Positions 1-6,000 are shown, counted from the first letter of the stretch. The stretch: DNA of 6,000 nt from Comamonadaceae bacterium (GCA_947460165.1 CANHKH010000224.1:1-6000), one strand, 5' to 3'. A program made the numbers and translations. Notes: a model not told the origin generated them from the letters alone.

Positions 1-809
1 GAGGCGGCGATGGCGGCCATTTCGTCGTCGTAGACATGGAGCTTGATGCCAAAGGCACCGCCCACATCGGGCGTGATCACCCGCACCTCGGTCTCACGCA
101 GCTTGAAATGCTGGGCGATCAGGGCCCGCATCTGCTGCGGCACCTGGGTCGATTGGTGCACCGTCAAACTGCGCGATGAGGGGTCAAAGTCGGCGACGAT
201 GCCCCGGCCTTCGAGCGGCACACCGGTGTGGCGTGGGTATGTGAATGCCCGCTGGACCACGCAATGCGCAGTGGCCGCCACCGACTCAAAGCTGCCTTCG
301 CCCAGTGCGTGGGCGAGGGCCAGGTTGGAGCCCAGGCTGGGATGGATCAAGGGGCTGCCTGGCTCCAGCGCGGCGGCGGGATCGACCACTGGCGTGCCTT
401 CTTCCCAGGCCACATCGATGGTGGCCACGGCATCTTCAGCTTCTGCGCGGCTGGTGGCCACCACCATGGCCACCGGCTGGCCCTGCCAGTGGCTCTGGCC
501 ATCGGCCAGCGGGCCTTGCGCGGCGCTGCGGTGCTGCGGCAGGGTTTTCAGGGCCGTGGTCCAGGGCTGGCAGACAGCGGCCAAATCGCTGGCCTGCCAC
601 ACCCCCCGCACGCCGGGCATGGCACGGGCTGCGCTCAGGTCCAGGGCTGCCCAGCGGGCGCTGGCCAGGGGGCTGCGCAGAAAAGCCACATGCAGCAAAC
701 CGGGCAGGCGCACATCGTCGAGGTAGCGCCCCCGCCCAGCAGCCAAACGGCGCGCGCCATCTCTGGCAATGGCTTGGCCGACCCGCCCCACAGCCTCAGT
801 GGTGGACAT
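1..809 (-). CDS. Molybdenum hydroxylase large subunit (CoxL/xanthine dehydrogenase family), N-terminal part, cut by window edge
   Basis: This is the N-terminal 269 residues of a molybdopterin-binding large subunit, which would carry the Mo-cofactor and the active site of a xanthine dehydrogenase/CO dehydrogenase-family hydroxylase. Seen: the family's opening block GRGRYLDDVRLPGLLHVAFLRSP (about residues 25-47, key residues GRGRY, DD, LPG and RSP), an a/b-hammerhead region with GQPVAMVVA, then VPLEGRG and the hallmark DVGGAFGIK at residues 248-256. The full family length is roughly 750-800 residues, so about two thirds lies outside the window. The ATG at 809 follows the TRAP gene stop by 18 bases on the same strand; only a weak GGGA precedes it. 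The VPLEGRG motif differs from the more common PMEPR seen in the second large subunit at 5376. The substrate cannot be assigned. The active-site Glu and the CO-dehydrogenase loop lie beyond the edge. Confidence 0.9.
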   Translation of the reverse strand, partial: MSTTEAVGRVGQAIARDGARRLAAGRGRYLDDVRLPGLLHVAFLRSPLASARWAALDLSAARAMPGVRGVWQASDLAAVCQPWTTALKTLPQHRSAAQGPLADGQSHWQGQPVAMVVATSRAEAEDAVATIDVAWEEGTPVVDPAAALEPGSPLIHPSLGSNLALAHALGEGSFESVAATAHCVVQRAFTYPRHTGVPLEGRGIVADFDPSSRSLTVHQSTQVPQQMRALIAQHFKLRETEVRVITPDVGGAFGIKLHVYDDEMAAIAA

Positions 810-827
810 CTGGATTTTCCCGGGCGC

Positions 828-1790
828 TCAGGGCCGGCGCTCGAGCACGGGGCGCAAGATGCCGATCGACTCGGGCGCGCGCTTGGTCAAATCAGCCCAG
901 TAGGCTTCGTAGGCGGTCTTGACGTAGTCTGCGCCCATGGTGACCCCCTTGATGCCCGCCTCGTTCTGGCGTTTGCGCTCGGAGGCGTTTTTTTCCTCGG
1001 CCCAGGCCAGGTTCTCCTGCTCCATCCATTCGGCCATTTTGTTCAGAAAATTGCGCTGGTCTTCGCGCAGCGCTCGCCATTTGTTCTGGTTGACCAGGAC
1101 GTTGACCACCACGTTGTAAAAGCCCGGATCGATGCGGTACTTGGTGTCGCCGCCCCAGCCCAGGTCAAAAATCCCGACCATGGGCCAGCCATAGCCATCG
1201 ACCACGCCGCGCTCGAGCGCGGTTTTGACTTCACCGGGTGGCATGGTGATGGGGGTGGCGCCCAGGGCATTGAAGAACGAGGTGTAGTTAGGCACCGTGC
1301 GCAGCTTAAAGCCTTGCAACTTGTCGTTCTGCGGGGGCTTGGTCGTCCAGATGTGAAAGGGCACGCCTTGGCCATAGGAGCCCAGCAGCCAGGCATTCAT
1401 TTTCTGGTTGGTGATCTTGTTGAGCGCATCCCAGCCGCCGCCCTGGCGCTGCTGCTTGGCCGTCAAAGGCGAGAGGATGACCGAGTCGGCCTCGGGCATC
1501 ACGTTGGCATAAAAGGACGGTGGCACGGCGGCCATGTCCAGCACGCCGGTGCGCACCGCATTGCCTTGCTCCAGGCTGGGAACAGCCGAGGGCCCGCCCA
1601 CCAGATTGATCTGCACCAGGCCCTTGCCCTCGGCATTGACCTTGGTGACGAAGCGGCCAAACACCTCGCCGAAGGAGGTGTTGGTCGGCACGAAAACCGC
1701 GGCGCGCAGCGTGGTTTCTTGGGCCAGCGCGTGGCCAGACACGCACAGGGCGGCGGTCAACATCAAGGCTTGGGCGTGAACAACTCTCAT
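828..1790 (-). CDS. TRAP transporter solute-binding protein, DctP family
   Basis: A 320-residue periplasmic binding protein that would capture a substrate, usually a carboxylate, and hand it to TRAP membrane subunits. Residues 1-23 form a signal peptide (MRVV start, hydrophobic core, ALA cleavage site before Gln24). The DctP fold is shown by GGPSAVPSLEQGNAVRTGVLDMA (about 65-87), then GFKLRTVPNYTSFFNALGATPITMP (160-184). Arg164 aligns with the arginine that binds the substrate carboxylate in this family, and EVKTALERGVVDGYGWP (187-203) follows. The chosen ATG gives the signal peptide directly and has GGAGA at 1799-1803, eight bases upstream. An ATG at 1862 is in frame but would put 24 extra residues before the signal sequence. 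The gene lies 31 bases after the dioxygenase beta subunit and 18 before the Mo large subunit. No DctQ or DctM gene is visible, so its membrane partners are either off the left edge or elsewhere. The ligand is inferred to be an aromatic or heteroaromatic acid from context only. Confidence 0.92.
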   Translation of the reverse strand: MRVVHAQALMLTAALCVSGHALAQETTLRAAVFVPTNTSFGEVFGRFVTKVNAEGKGLVQINLVGGPSAVPSLEQGNAVRTGVLDMAAVPPSFYANVMPEADSVILSPLTAKQQRQGGGWDALNKITNQKMNAWLLGSYGQGVPFHIWTTKPPQNDKLQGFKLRTVPNYTSFFNALGATPITMPPGEVKTALERGVVDGYGWPMVGIFDLGWGGDTKYRIDPGFYNVVVNVLVNQNKWRALREDQRNFLNKMAEWMEQENLAWAEEKNASERKRQNEAGIKGVTMGADYVKTAYEAYWADLTKRAPESIGILRPVLERRP

Positions 1791-1798
1791 GGGGCAGG

Positions 1799-1803
1799 TC
1801 TCC
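1799..1803 (-). promoter_or_regulatory. Ribosome binding site fixing the TRAP binding-protein start
   Basis: On the minus strand GGAGA sits eight bases before the ATG at 1790. It supports this start over the in-frame ATG at 1862, which would overlap the end of the dioxygenase beta gene. Confidence 0.6.
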
Positions 1804-1821
1804 GTCTGGGGTGTTGAAGGG

Positions 1822-2316
1822 TCAAAGGGGAAAGGGCAGGGCGCGGTGGGCCAGGTCGGCATCGATCAGGTCCACACGTTTGAAAGCGATTTTTATGCCA
1901 TCCGGCGTGTGGCGCAATCGATGCAGAACACGGGCGCTGAAATGCCTTTGCACACCAGCGCGCTGCTCCACGATCCATTGCATCGATTGAACCTGGCAGC
2001 CATGTTGATCGTGGCTGAGCAGGCGAGCGCCACTGACATGGTGGTGGGTGCGAGACGGTGGGGTCTGCACATGGGTCATCGGGTGCAGCAGGCGCTCGGC
2101 GCGCAGCAGCAGCACATCCTTGGGTTCGTCGAACAAGGCCAGTGCGTATTCATTCTCGCGCGCCTGTGGATGCGTGGGCATCCAGTAACGCCCGTCGGGC
2201 GCGAACAGATTGACCCAGGCGAGAAACTCGCGATCATCCAGCAGTGCAGCCTCATCGTGCACAAAATTCAACCACTTTGGTGCATTCATGTCATCCATGG
2301 GGCGGGACTCAGGCAT
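1822..2316 (-). CDS. Aromatic ring-hydroxylating dioxygenase beta subunit
   Basis: A 164-residue small subunit of a Rieske non-heme iron oxygenase; in the family it is structural, has a cone-shaped (SnoaL/NTF2-like) fold, and assembles with alpha as alpha3beta3. Seen: EAALLDDREFLAWVNLFAPDGRYWMP (residues 22-47), matching the family's N-terminal signature, then LLLRAERLLHP and QTPPSRTHHHVSG (84-96), where the family has PPSRTxRxVSN, and a C-terminal FSARVLHRLRHTPDGIKIAFKRVDLI block. The length is normal for the family. The ATG at 2316 was chosen because GGAG (2321-2324) lies four bases upstream and because the start overlaps the alpha stop by eight bases, which suggests translational coupling. 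In-frame ATGs at 2298 and 2289 are possible alternatives and would remove only 6 or 9 residues. The open frame extends upstream to 2448, but that part is antisense-like filler inside alpha. Function beyond being the partner of alpha is not readable. Confidence 0.9.
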   Translation of the reverse strand: MPESRPMDDMNAPKWLNFVHDEAALLDDREFLAWVNLFAPDGRYWMPTHPQARENEYALALFDEPKDVLLLRAERLLHPMTHVQTPPSRTHHHVSGARLLSHDQHGCQVQSMQWIVEQRAGVQRHFSARVLHRLRHTPDGIKIAFKRVDLIDADLAHRALPFPL

Positions 2317-3646
2317 GCGGCTCCATCCAGTGCAGCCAGGCCTGCAATTGGTGACGGATGGGCAACTCGCTGGTGCCCTGAGCGCGCCGGTAGGTCGGGC
2401 CCATGGTGCGGTCGTCCGCCATGCCTCGGCCGGTGTCCAGCCAGTCATTGAGGCCCTCGCTCAGGCCCCGCTGGCAGCGCTCGAAAATTTCCAGGTCGTC
2501 ACTGGCCACCAGAGAGCCGGGCGAGCTGGCTGTGTTCAAAAAGCGCAGGCTTAACTCGTGCATTTCGGCGGGAGCACCTTCCATGGCAAAGCAATAGCTG
2601 GTGATCAGGGTCTGGTCCACGGCCAGGGGCTGGACCATGCGCACGGCTTGGAAGCGGGCATTGACCGACAGGCTGGGCCAGATCAGGTTGTTGAATCGGT
2701 CCATCGCCAGCACCTCTCGGGCTTTTTCCGGGCCATGGCATTGCTCCAGCGCGGCCAAATAGGCCAGGTACACAGGGTCTTGGCGCTGCGCAGCGATCAC
2801 CCCCTCGCGGTAAAAGCCGCCCATGTAGACATGCCCGCTGTCGTGGGCATGCAGGGCCACGCTCTCCCACTCGTTGAGCAGCAGGCCGTTGGCCAGCAAC
2901 ATCTGGGCGGTCTGGCCGGTGATGCCGTCTTGCTCGGCCAACTCAGGGTGCTTGCGCGCCACCATCACCGCGCCACCGTGCACGAACATGGGGTGCACCA
3001 GGTCCACGGCGTTTTCCATGAACATTTTCCAGTTTCCCCGGTACAGCATTTGCAGCTTGCCGCCGCGCTGCACCAAGCGCCCGCTGGGTGAGCGATCGAC
3101 CATGTTGTCCAGTGCGCTGGCCAAGCCGCCCAAAAAGGCGCTGAGCTCTGGCCCCCCATCGCTGTCGCGGGCAAAAATGAAACCCCGATAGGACTGCACC
3201 TGGCGAATTCTGGTCAGCCCGCGTTCCGAAAGAGCGGACTCAGCGCCATAACCCTGGGGCAAAGGCATGGACTGCAGGCCGCCGTCTGTCCTGAAGGACC
3301 AGGCGTGGTACGAGCAGGTAAAGCGCTGGGTCTGGCCCTTGGGCTGCACCACCAGGCGCGCGCCACGGTGGCTGCAGCGGTTCTCGAAGGCAGCCAGCCC
3401 CCCGTCGCTCTGGCGCACCAGGATGATTTCTTGGGTCCCCATGTGGGCCAAGATGTAGTCGCCTGGGGCAGGCAACTCGCTGTCATGGCCCACAAAGACC
3501 CAGGCGCGCCGGAAGATACGTTCTTGCTCCAGGGCAAAAACGTCCGCATCGGTGTAGACGGCCCGGTGCACCCGAGATGGCTGAACAAGGGCCGAGACAT
3601 CCAGTCCGCTTGGGACTGTGTCTGCACCTGATGTTGAGGCGCTCAT
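2309..3646 (-). CDS. Aromatic ring-hydroxylating dioxygenase alpha subunit (Rieske non-heme iron oxygenase)
   Basis: A 445-residue catalytic subunit that would insert oxygen into an aromatic ring using electrons from a separate reductase or ferredoxin. The N-terminal Rieske [2Fe-2S] domain has its ligands at Cys91, His93, Cys111 and His114 (CSHRGARL and CSYHAWSF). The C-terminal catalytic domain has ENAVDLVHPMFVH at 211-223: Asp215 aligns with the bridging Asp between the Rieske and iron centres, and His218 and His223 with the iron ligands. The third, carboxylate ligand is probably Asp383 or Asp384 in SDDLEIFERCQRGL. The usual Tyr before the first His ligand (DxYH) is Val217 here. Length is typical. 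The alpha-beta pair places it among two-subunit oxygenases, but the substrate class (benzoate-, phthalate- or cumate-like) is not decided by what can be seen. It is the first gene of the minus-strand operon. No strong ribosome binding site precedes the ATG at 3646. No reductase gene is in the window. Confidence 0.95.
   Translation of the reverse strand: MSASTSGADTVPSGLDVSALVQPSRVHRAVYTDADVFALEQERIFRRAWVFVGHDSELPAPGDYILAHMGTQEIILVRQSDGGLAAFENRCSHRGARLVVQPKGQTQRFTCSYHAWSFRTDGGLQSMPLPQGYGAESALSERGLTRIRQVQSYRGFIFARDSDGGPELSAFLGGLASALDNMVDRSPSGRLVQRGGKLQMLYRGNWKMFMENAVDLVHPMFVHGGAVMVARKHPELAEQDGITGQTAQMLLANGLLLNEWESVALHAHDSGHVYMGGFYREGVIAAQRQDPVYLAYLAALEQCHGPEKAREVLAMDRFNNLIWPSLSVNARFQAVRMVQPLAVDQTLITSYCFAMEGAPAEMHELSLRFLNTASSPGSLVASDDLEIFERCQRGLSEGLNDWLDTGRGMADDRTMGPTYRRAQGTSELPIRHQLQAWLHWMEPHA
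2321..2324 (-). promoter_or_regulatory. Ribosome binding site for the dioxygenase beta subunit
   Basis: GGAG on the minus strand lies inside the last codons of the alpha gene, four bases before the ATG at 2316. It favours this start over the ATGs at 2298 and 2289 and fits coupled translation of the two subunits. Confidence 0.45.
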
Positions 3647-3668
3647 GGATGACCAGAGCCGAGACGAA

Positions 3669-3684
3669 ATGCTTGCAAATGCAT
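3669..3684. promoter_or_regulatory. Partly palindromic operator candidate
   Basis: ATGCTTGCAAATGCAT has outer arms ATGC/GCAT and one further symmetric pair inside, and it contains TTGCAA and ATGCAT palindromes plus a direct AAATGC repeat. It falls just downstream of the predicted -10 box, around the expected transcription start of the dioxygenase operon, where a bound repressor could block transcription. No regulator family is assigned, and the match may be chance in an AT-rich stretch. Confidence 0.3.
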
Positions 3685-3691
3685 ATATTTA

Positions 3692-3721
3692 ACTGTACGA
3701 ATTTCTTTCAAGTCTTGTCAA
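3692..3721 (-). promoter_or_regulatory. Sigma-70-type promoter for the dioxygenase/TRAP/Mo-hydroxylase operon
   Basis: On the minus strand a perfect -35 box TTGACA (3716-3721) is followed after 18 bases by TACAGT (3692-3697), which matches four of six -10 bases. Transcription would start near 3685 and give a leader of about 39 bases before the alpha ATG at 3646. The surrounding stretch, about 3667-3735, is clearly richer in A and T than the rest of the window. Confidence 0.55.
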
Positions 3722-4111
3722 CAAAGATTTTGTAGGGGTTTGTGCTGAGCTTGCCCCAGGGTGGCACCGGACGCCTTGATCCATGTGTCTGGCCACACCG
3801 TAAAAAGCGCCAGATCCCATCGCTTGAGTTCACGCATGTGTGACGCCGTCTTGGGCCGCAGCAGAAGATGACCTGTGCACCCGGTCACCGGCACCACGCT
3901 GCGCTGTGCGCCATAGCGGGTCATGTGATTTTTCAGGTTCAGGATGCGCGCCATCAGCGCGTCTGCAAGGCCCTCAGCTCCCCTGACGTTGACTGCCTGC
4001 CCCACTCTCCCTGACCCACGCCAGCGTGTGCATCTTCAGCGCCCATTTCCACGGCCAGCACCAAAGGAAAATCAAAAGCTGCTATCGTTCGTTTTTAGAA
4101 TTTTTCGCGCC
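3722..4111. other. Divergent intergenic region with no recognisable gene
   Basis: About 390 bases between the predicted dioxygenase promoter and the FAD-subunit gene. It is less GC-rich than the flanking genes. One open frame of 95 codons exists on the minus strand (4005 down to 3718, GTG start), but I recognise no domain in it, and its end runs into the -35 box of the dioxygenase promoter. Two small inverted repeats are present: CCGGT-C-ACCGG at 3881-3891, and arms GATGCGC/GCGCGTC at 3943-3949 and 3957-3963. Neither has a following T-tract, so neither looks like a terminator. The region most likely holds regulatory sites for both clusters, and possibly a decayed gene. Confidence 0.5.
4096..4101 (+). 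promoter_or_regulatory. Possible -10 box for a near-leaderless transcript of the Mo-hydroxylase genes
   Basis: TAGAAT matches five of six bases of the sigma-70 -10 consensus and lies in an AT-rich run 10 bases before the ATG at 4112. The sequence 17 bases upstream (CAAAAG, 4073-4078) is a poor -35 box. If used, transcription would begin within a few bases of the start codon, which would agree with the absence of a Shine-Dalgarno sequence there. Weak evidence. Confidence 0.22.
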
Positions 4112-4897
4112 ATGTACGCCTTTTCTTACCATGCAGCCCGCAGCCTGGACGACGCCGTCCAGCGGCTGCGCGAAGACCCCGAGGCCAGGCCGCTGGCCGG
4201 CGGCATGACCCTGATTCCCTCACTCAAGCACCGCTTGGCACGCGTGTCGCAAGTGGTCGATCTCGCGCCTTTGTTCCCCTTGCGCGCCCTGGAGGTGGGC
4301 GACAAACATGTGCAGATCGGCGCCCTGGTGGCCCACCAGGAGGTGGCCGATTCACCTGAGCTGGCCCAGGCCCTGCCTGGCCTGGCGCATTTGGCGGGGC
4401 TGATCGGCGATCCGCAGGTGCGCGCGCGCGGCACCTTGGGCGGCTCGGTGGCCAACAACGACCCGGCGGCCGATTACCCAGCGGCGGTGCTGGCGCTGGA
4501 CGCCACGCTGATCACCGACAGGCGCGAGATCGCCGCCGCCGATTTTTTCATGGGCATGTTCGCCACTGCACTGGCGTCCGATGAACTGCTGGTGGCTGTG
4601 CGCTTTTGCCGCGCCCGCCGCAGCGCTTATGCCAAGTTCAGGCAAAGCGCCTCGGGCTATGCCATGGCAGGCGTGTTCCTGGCCGATCTGGGGCCTGCCG
4701 GCCTGAGGGTGGCGGTGACCGGGGCATGCGATGGCGTGCTGCGCTGGCATGAGGCCGAGCAGGCCTGGGCCCAGGGCCGCCTGCCCGGCGCGCTCCACCA
4801 CCCTGGCCTGCAGGAGGACCTGCATGCGAGCGCACGCTACCGTGGCCACTTGGCCGGCGTGCTTTTTGAACAAGCCCTGGCTCAACTTTCCCCATGA
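4112..4897 (+). CDS. Molybdenum hydroxylase FAD-binding (medium) subunit, CoxM family
   Basis: A 261-residue flavoprotein subunit that would take electrons from the [2Fe-2S] subunit and pass them to the final acceptor. Both FAD-pyrophosphate motifs of the family are present: AGGMTLIPSLK at residues 29-39 and TLGGSVANNDPAADYPA from 108. The region from about residue 160 on corresponds to the CO dehydrogenase flavoprotein C-terminal domain (KFRQSASGYAMAGV). It is slightly shorter than many family members (about 260-290). The ATG at 4112 was chosen because the family begins with a short MYxFxYHxxxSLDDA segment just like this. The open frame continues upstream to 3944, but that part resembles no family sequence. 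There is no clear ribosome binding site. The stop overlaps the next start in ATGA, indicating coupled translation with the iron-sulfur subunit. Confidence 0.93.
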   Translation: MYAFSYHAARSLDDAVQRLREDPEARPLAGGMTLIPSLKHRLARVSQVVDLAPLFPLRALEVGDKHVQIGALVAHQEVADSPELAQALPGLAHLAGLIGDPQVRARGTLGGSVANNDPAADYPAAVLALDATLITDRREIAAADFFMGMFATALASDELLVAVRFCRARRSAYAKFRQSASGYAMAGVFLADLGPAGLRVAVTGACDGVLRWHEAEQAWAQGRLPGALHHPGLQEDLHASARYRGHLAGVLFEQALAQLSP

Positions 4898-5379
4898 CGC
4901 ATTTGCTTGAATTGACTGTCAATGGCCAGCCGCATCAGCTGCAGGTCGAGCCGCGCATGCTCCTGTCCGATGTGCTGCGAGAGGCGCTGCGCCTGACCGG
5001 CACGCACGTGGGCTGCGACACCAGCCAATGCGGCTGTTGCACCGTGTTGCTCGATGGGCATGCGGTCAAGTCCTGCACGGTGCTCGCGCTGCAGGCCCAA
5101 GGCCGGCAGGTCCGCACCATCGAAGGTCTGGCCGGTGCATCGGGACCATTGCATCCGGTGCAGCAGGCATTCACCGAATGCCACGCCTTGCAGTGCGGCT
5201 TTTGCACGCCGGGCATGGTGATGGCCACGGTCAGCCTGCTGCGCCGCCACCCGATGCCGACGGCAGGCCAGATTGAAGAGGGCCTGTCCGGCAACCTGTG
5301 CCGCTGCACGGGCTACGCGCCTATTGTTGCGGCGGTCGAGCGCGCCGCCAATTTGCTGGCTGAAAAGGGCGGCGCATGA
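4894..5379 (+). CDS. Molybdenum hydroxylase [2Fe-2S] (small) subunit, CoxS family
   Basis: A 161-residue electron-transfer subunit with two [2Fe-2S] clusters linking the Mo site to FAD. The N-terminal ferredoxin-like domain has cluster ligands Cys41, Cys46, Cys49 and Cys61 (GCDTSQCGCCTVLLDG, then KSC). The C-terminal helical domain has Cys101, Cys104 (QCGFCTPGM), Cys136 and Cys138 (GNLCRCTGY). All eight ligands have the family spacing and the length is normal. The motif normally reads CGAC; here Ala is replaced by an additional Cys48 between two ligands, which is a minor oddity. Start and stop both sit in ATGA overlaps, with the FAD subunit upstream and the large subunit downstream, so the three are almost certainly co-translated parts of one enzyme. 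Confidence 0.96.
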   Translation: MTHLLELTVNGQPHQLQVEPRMLLSDVLREALRLTGTHVGCDTSQCGCCTVLLDGHAVKSCTVLALQAQGRQVRTIEGLAGASGPLHPVQQAFTECHALQCGFCTPGMVMATVSLLRRHPMPTAGQIEEGLSGNLCRCTGYAPIVAAVERAANLLAEKGGA

Positions 5380-6000
5380 AGCCCGCCCGCCAGGAAGACG
5401 CTCGCCTGCTCACTGGCCAGGGCCGCTTCACGGCGGACTTGCAGTTGCCGGGCATGCTGCACGCGTTTGTCATCCGCTCAGACCAGGCCAAGGGCCGCAT
5501 CCGCCGCCTGGACCTGGGCGCCGTGCGGGCTGCGCCTGGCGTGCACATGGTGATTACCGCGCAGGAGCTGCAGGCCTGGGGCGCGCGCGACTTGCCCTGC
5601 CTGGTTCAGCCCCCTGGCCAGCGCAGCGTGCCCATGCCGGTGCTGGCCCAGGGCGAGGTGCAGTTTGTAGGCCAGCCGCTGGCGGTGGTGATGGCCGAGT
5701 CGGCCTGGGCTGCGCAGGACGCGGCCGAGCTGGCCGACATTGACATTGCCTCAGAAGCCGCGGTGGTTTCGGTCGAAGGCGCGCTGGCTGGCCATGCCCC
5801 GCAGCTGCATGCGCAGGCGCCGGGCAATGTTTCGCTGGACTTTGCCTCGGGCGATGAAGACGCGGTCCAACAGGCCCTGCGGTCGGCCACCCACATCAGC
5901 CGCTTGCGGGTGCGCAGCCAAAGGCTCATAGGCGCGCCCATGGAGCCGCGCGCGGTGCTGGCTGCGCCCGTGCCCGGCACAGACCGTGTGCGCATCACCA
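5376..6000 (+). CDS. Second molybdenum hydroxylase large subunit (CoxL family), N-terminal part, cut by window edge
   Basis: The first 208 residues of the Mo-cofactor-binding catalytic subunit that completes the M-S-L set. Seen: EDARLLTGQGRFTADLQLPGMLHA (residues 7-30) and IRS, the family's opening block; VGQPLAVVMAES in the hammerhead domain; and GAPMEPRAVLA with PMEPR at 188-192. The start is fixed by the ATGA overlap with the small-subunit stop. It leaves an N-terminus a few residues shorter than usual, with the common VGxxxxR lead-in missing before EDARLL. The GGxFG motif, the Mo-binding loops and the catalytic Glu lie beyond the right edge, so neither CO dehydrogenase activity nor a particular heterocycle can be tested here. 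It is clearly a different protein from the large subunit at 1-809, not a duplicate copy: motif variants and spacing differ throughout. Confidence 0.92.
   Translation, partial: MKPARQEDARLLTGQGRFTADLQLPGMLHAFVIRSDQAKGRIRRLDLGAVRAAPGVHMVITAQELQAWGARDLPCLVQPPGQRSVPMPVLAQGEVQFVGQPLAVVMAESAWAAQDAAELADIDIASEAAVVSVEGALAGHAPQLHAQAPGNVSLDFASGDEDAVQQALRSATHISRLRVRSQRLIGAPMEPRAVLAAPVPGTDRVRIT

Noticed and set aside
228..1817. A 529-codon open frame on the plus strand
   Set aside because: It is antisense to the TRAP binding protein and the left large subunit, both of which have clear family motifs. Long antisense frames are expected in high-GC DNA, and its translation shows no recognisable domain.
2317..2448. 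Upstream extension of the beta-subunit reading frame
   Set aside because: It lies entirely within the alpha gene in another frame, its translation is unlike any beta-subunit N-terminus, and a start with a ribosome binding site exists at 2316.
3881..3963. Two GC-rich inverted repeats as possible terminators
   Set aside because: The arms are short, neither is followed by a T-tract, and no gene ends nearby on either strand.
4066..4090. Segment AAAATCAAAAGCTGCTAT resembling part of dispersed repeats I recall from Comamonadaceae genomes
   Set aside because: Only a short partial likeness from memory, with no second copy or inverted partner in the window; a genome-wide search would be needed to call it a repeat.
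3944..4111. Upstream extension of the FAD-subunit reading frame
   Set aside because: It encodes a proline- and arginine-rich segment with no family similarity; the family N-terminus begins at the ATG at 4112.
4112..6000. True carbon monoxide dehydrogenase (coxMSL)
   Set aside because: The large-subunit region that separates CO dehydrogenase from other family members is outside the window, and the oxygenase neighbours fit an aromatic hydroxylase better, so no cox gene symbol was given.

Overview
High-GC proteobacterial DNA. The gene types and protein sequence style suggest a Burkholderiales bacterium, possibly Comamonadaceae; this is inferred from style, not from a marker gene. The window looks like an accessory catabolic locus, made of two divergent gene clusters flanking a control region of about 465 bases.

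Left cluster, minus strand, read from position 3646 down to 1: a Rieske-type aromatic ring-hydroxylating dioxygenase alpha subunit (2309-3646), its beta subunit (1822-2316, overlapping the alpha stop), a periplasmic DctP-type TRAP solute-binding protein with a signal peptide (828-1790), and the first 269 codons of a molybdenum hydroxylase large subunit (xanthine dehydrogenase/CoxL family), which runs off the left edge. Gaps are -8, 31 and 18 bases, so this reads as one operon. A promoter-like pair with a perfect TTGACA box lies just upstream of the alpha gene, next to a partly palindromic operator candidate.

Right cluster, plus strand: a complete FAD subunit (4112-4897), a complete two-[2Fe-2S] subunit (4894-5379) and the first 208 codons of a second molybdenum hydroxylase large subunit (5376 to the right edge). 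Both junctions are four-base ATGA stop/start overlaps, the usual M-S-L layout of CoxMSL-type enzymes.

Together the genes suggest uptake of an organic acid or aromatic compound by a TRAP system, hydroxylation by one or two molybdenum hydroxylases (water-derived oxygen, electrons passed Mo to FeS to FAD), and ring dihydroxylation or oxygenation by the Rieske enzyme. This combination is known from N-heteroaromatic degradation (for example quinoline), but the substrate cannot be read from the sequence. Not visible here: the Rieske reductase or ferredoxin, the TRAP membrane subunits, a regulator, and any ring-cleavage gene. No RNA gene, mobile element or CRISPR array was seen.
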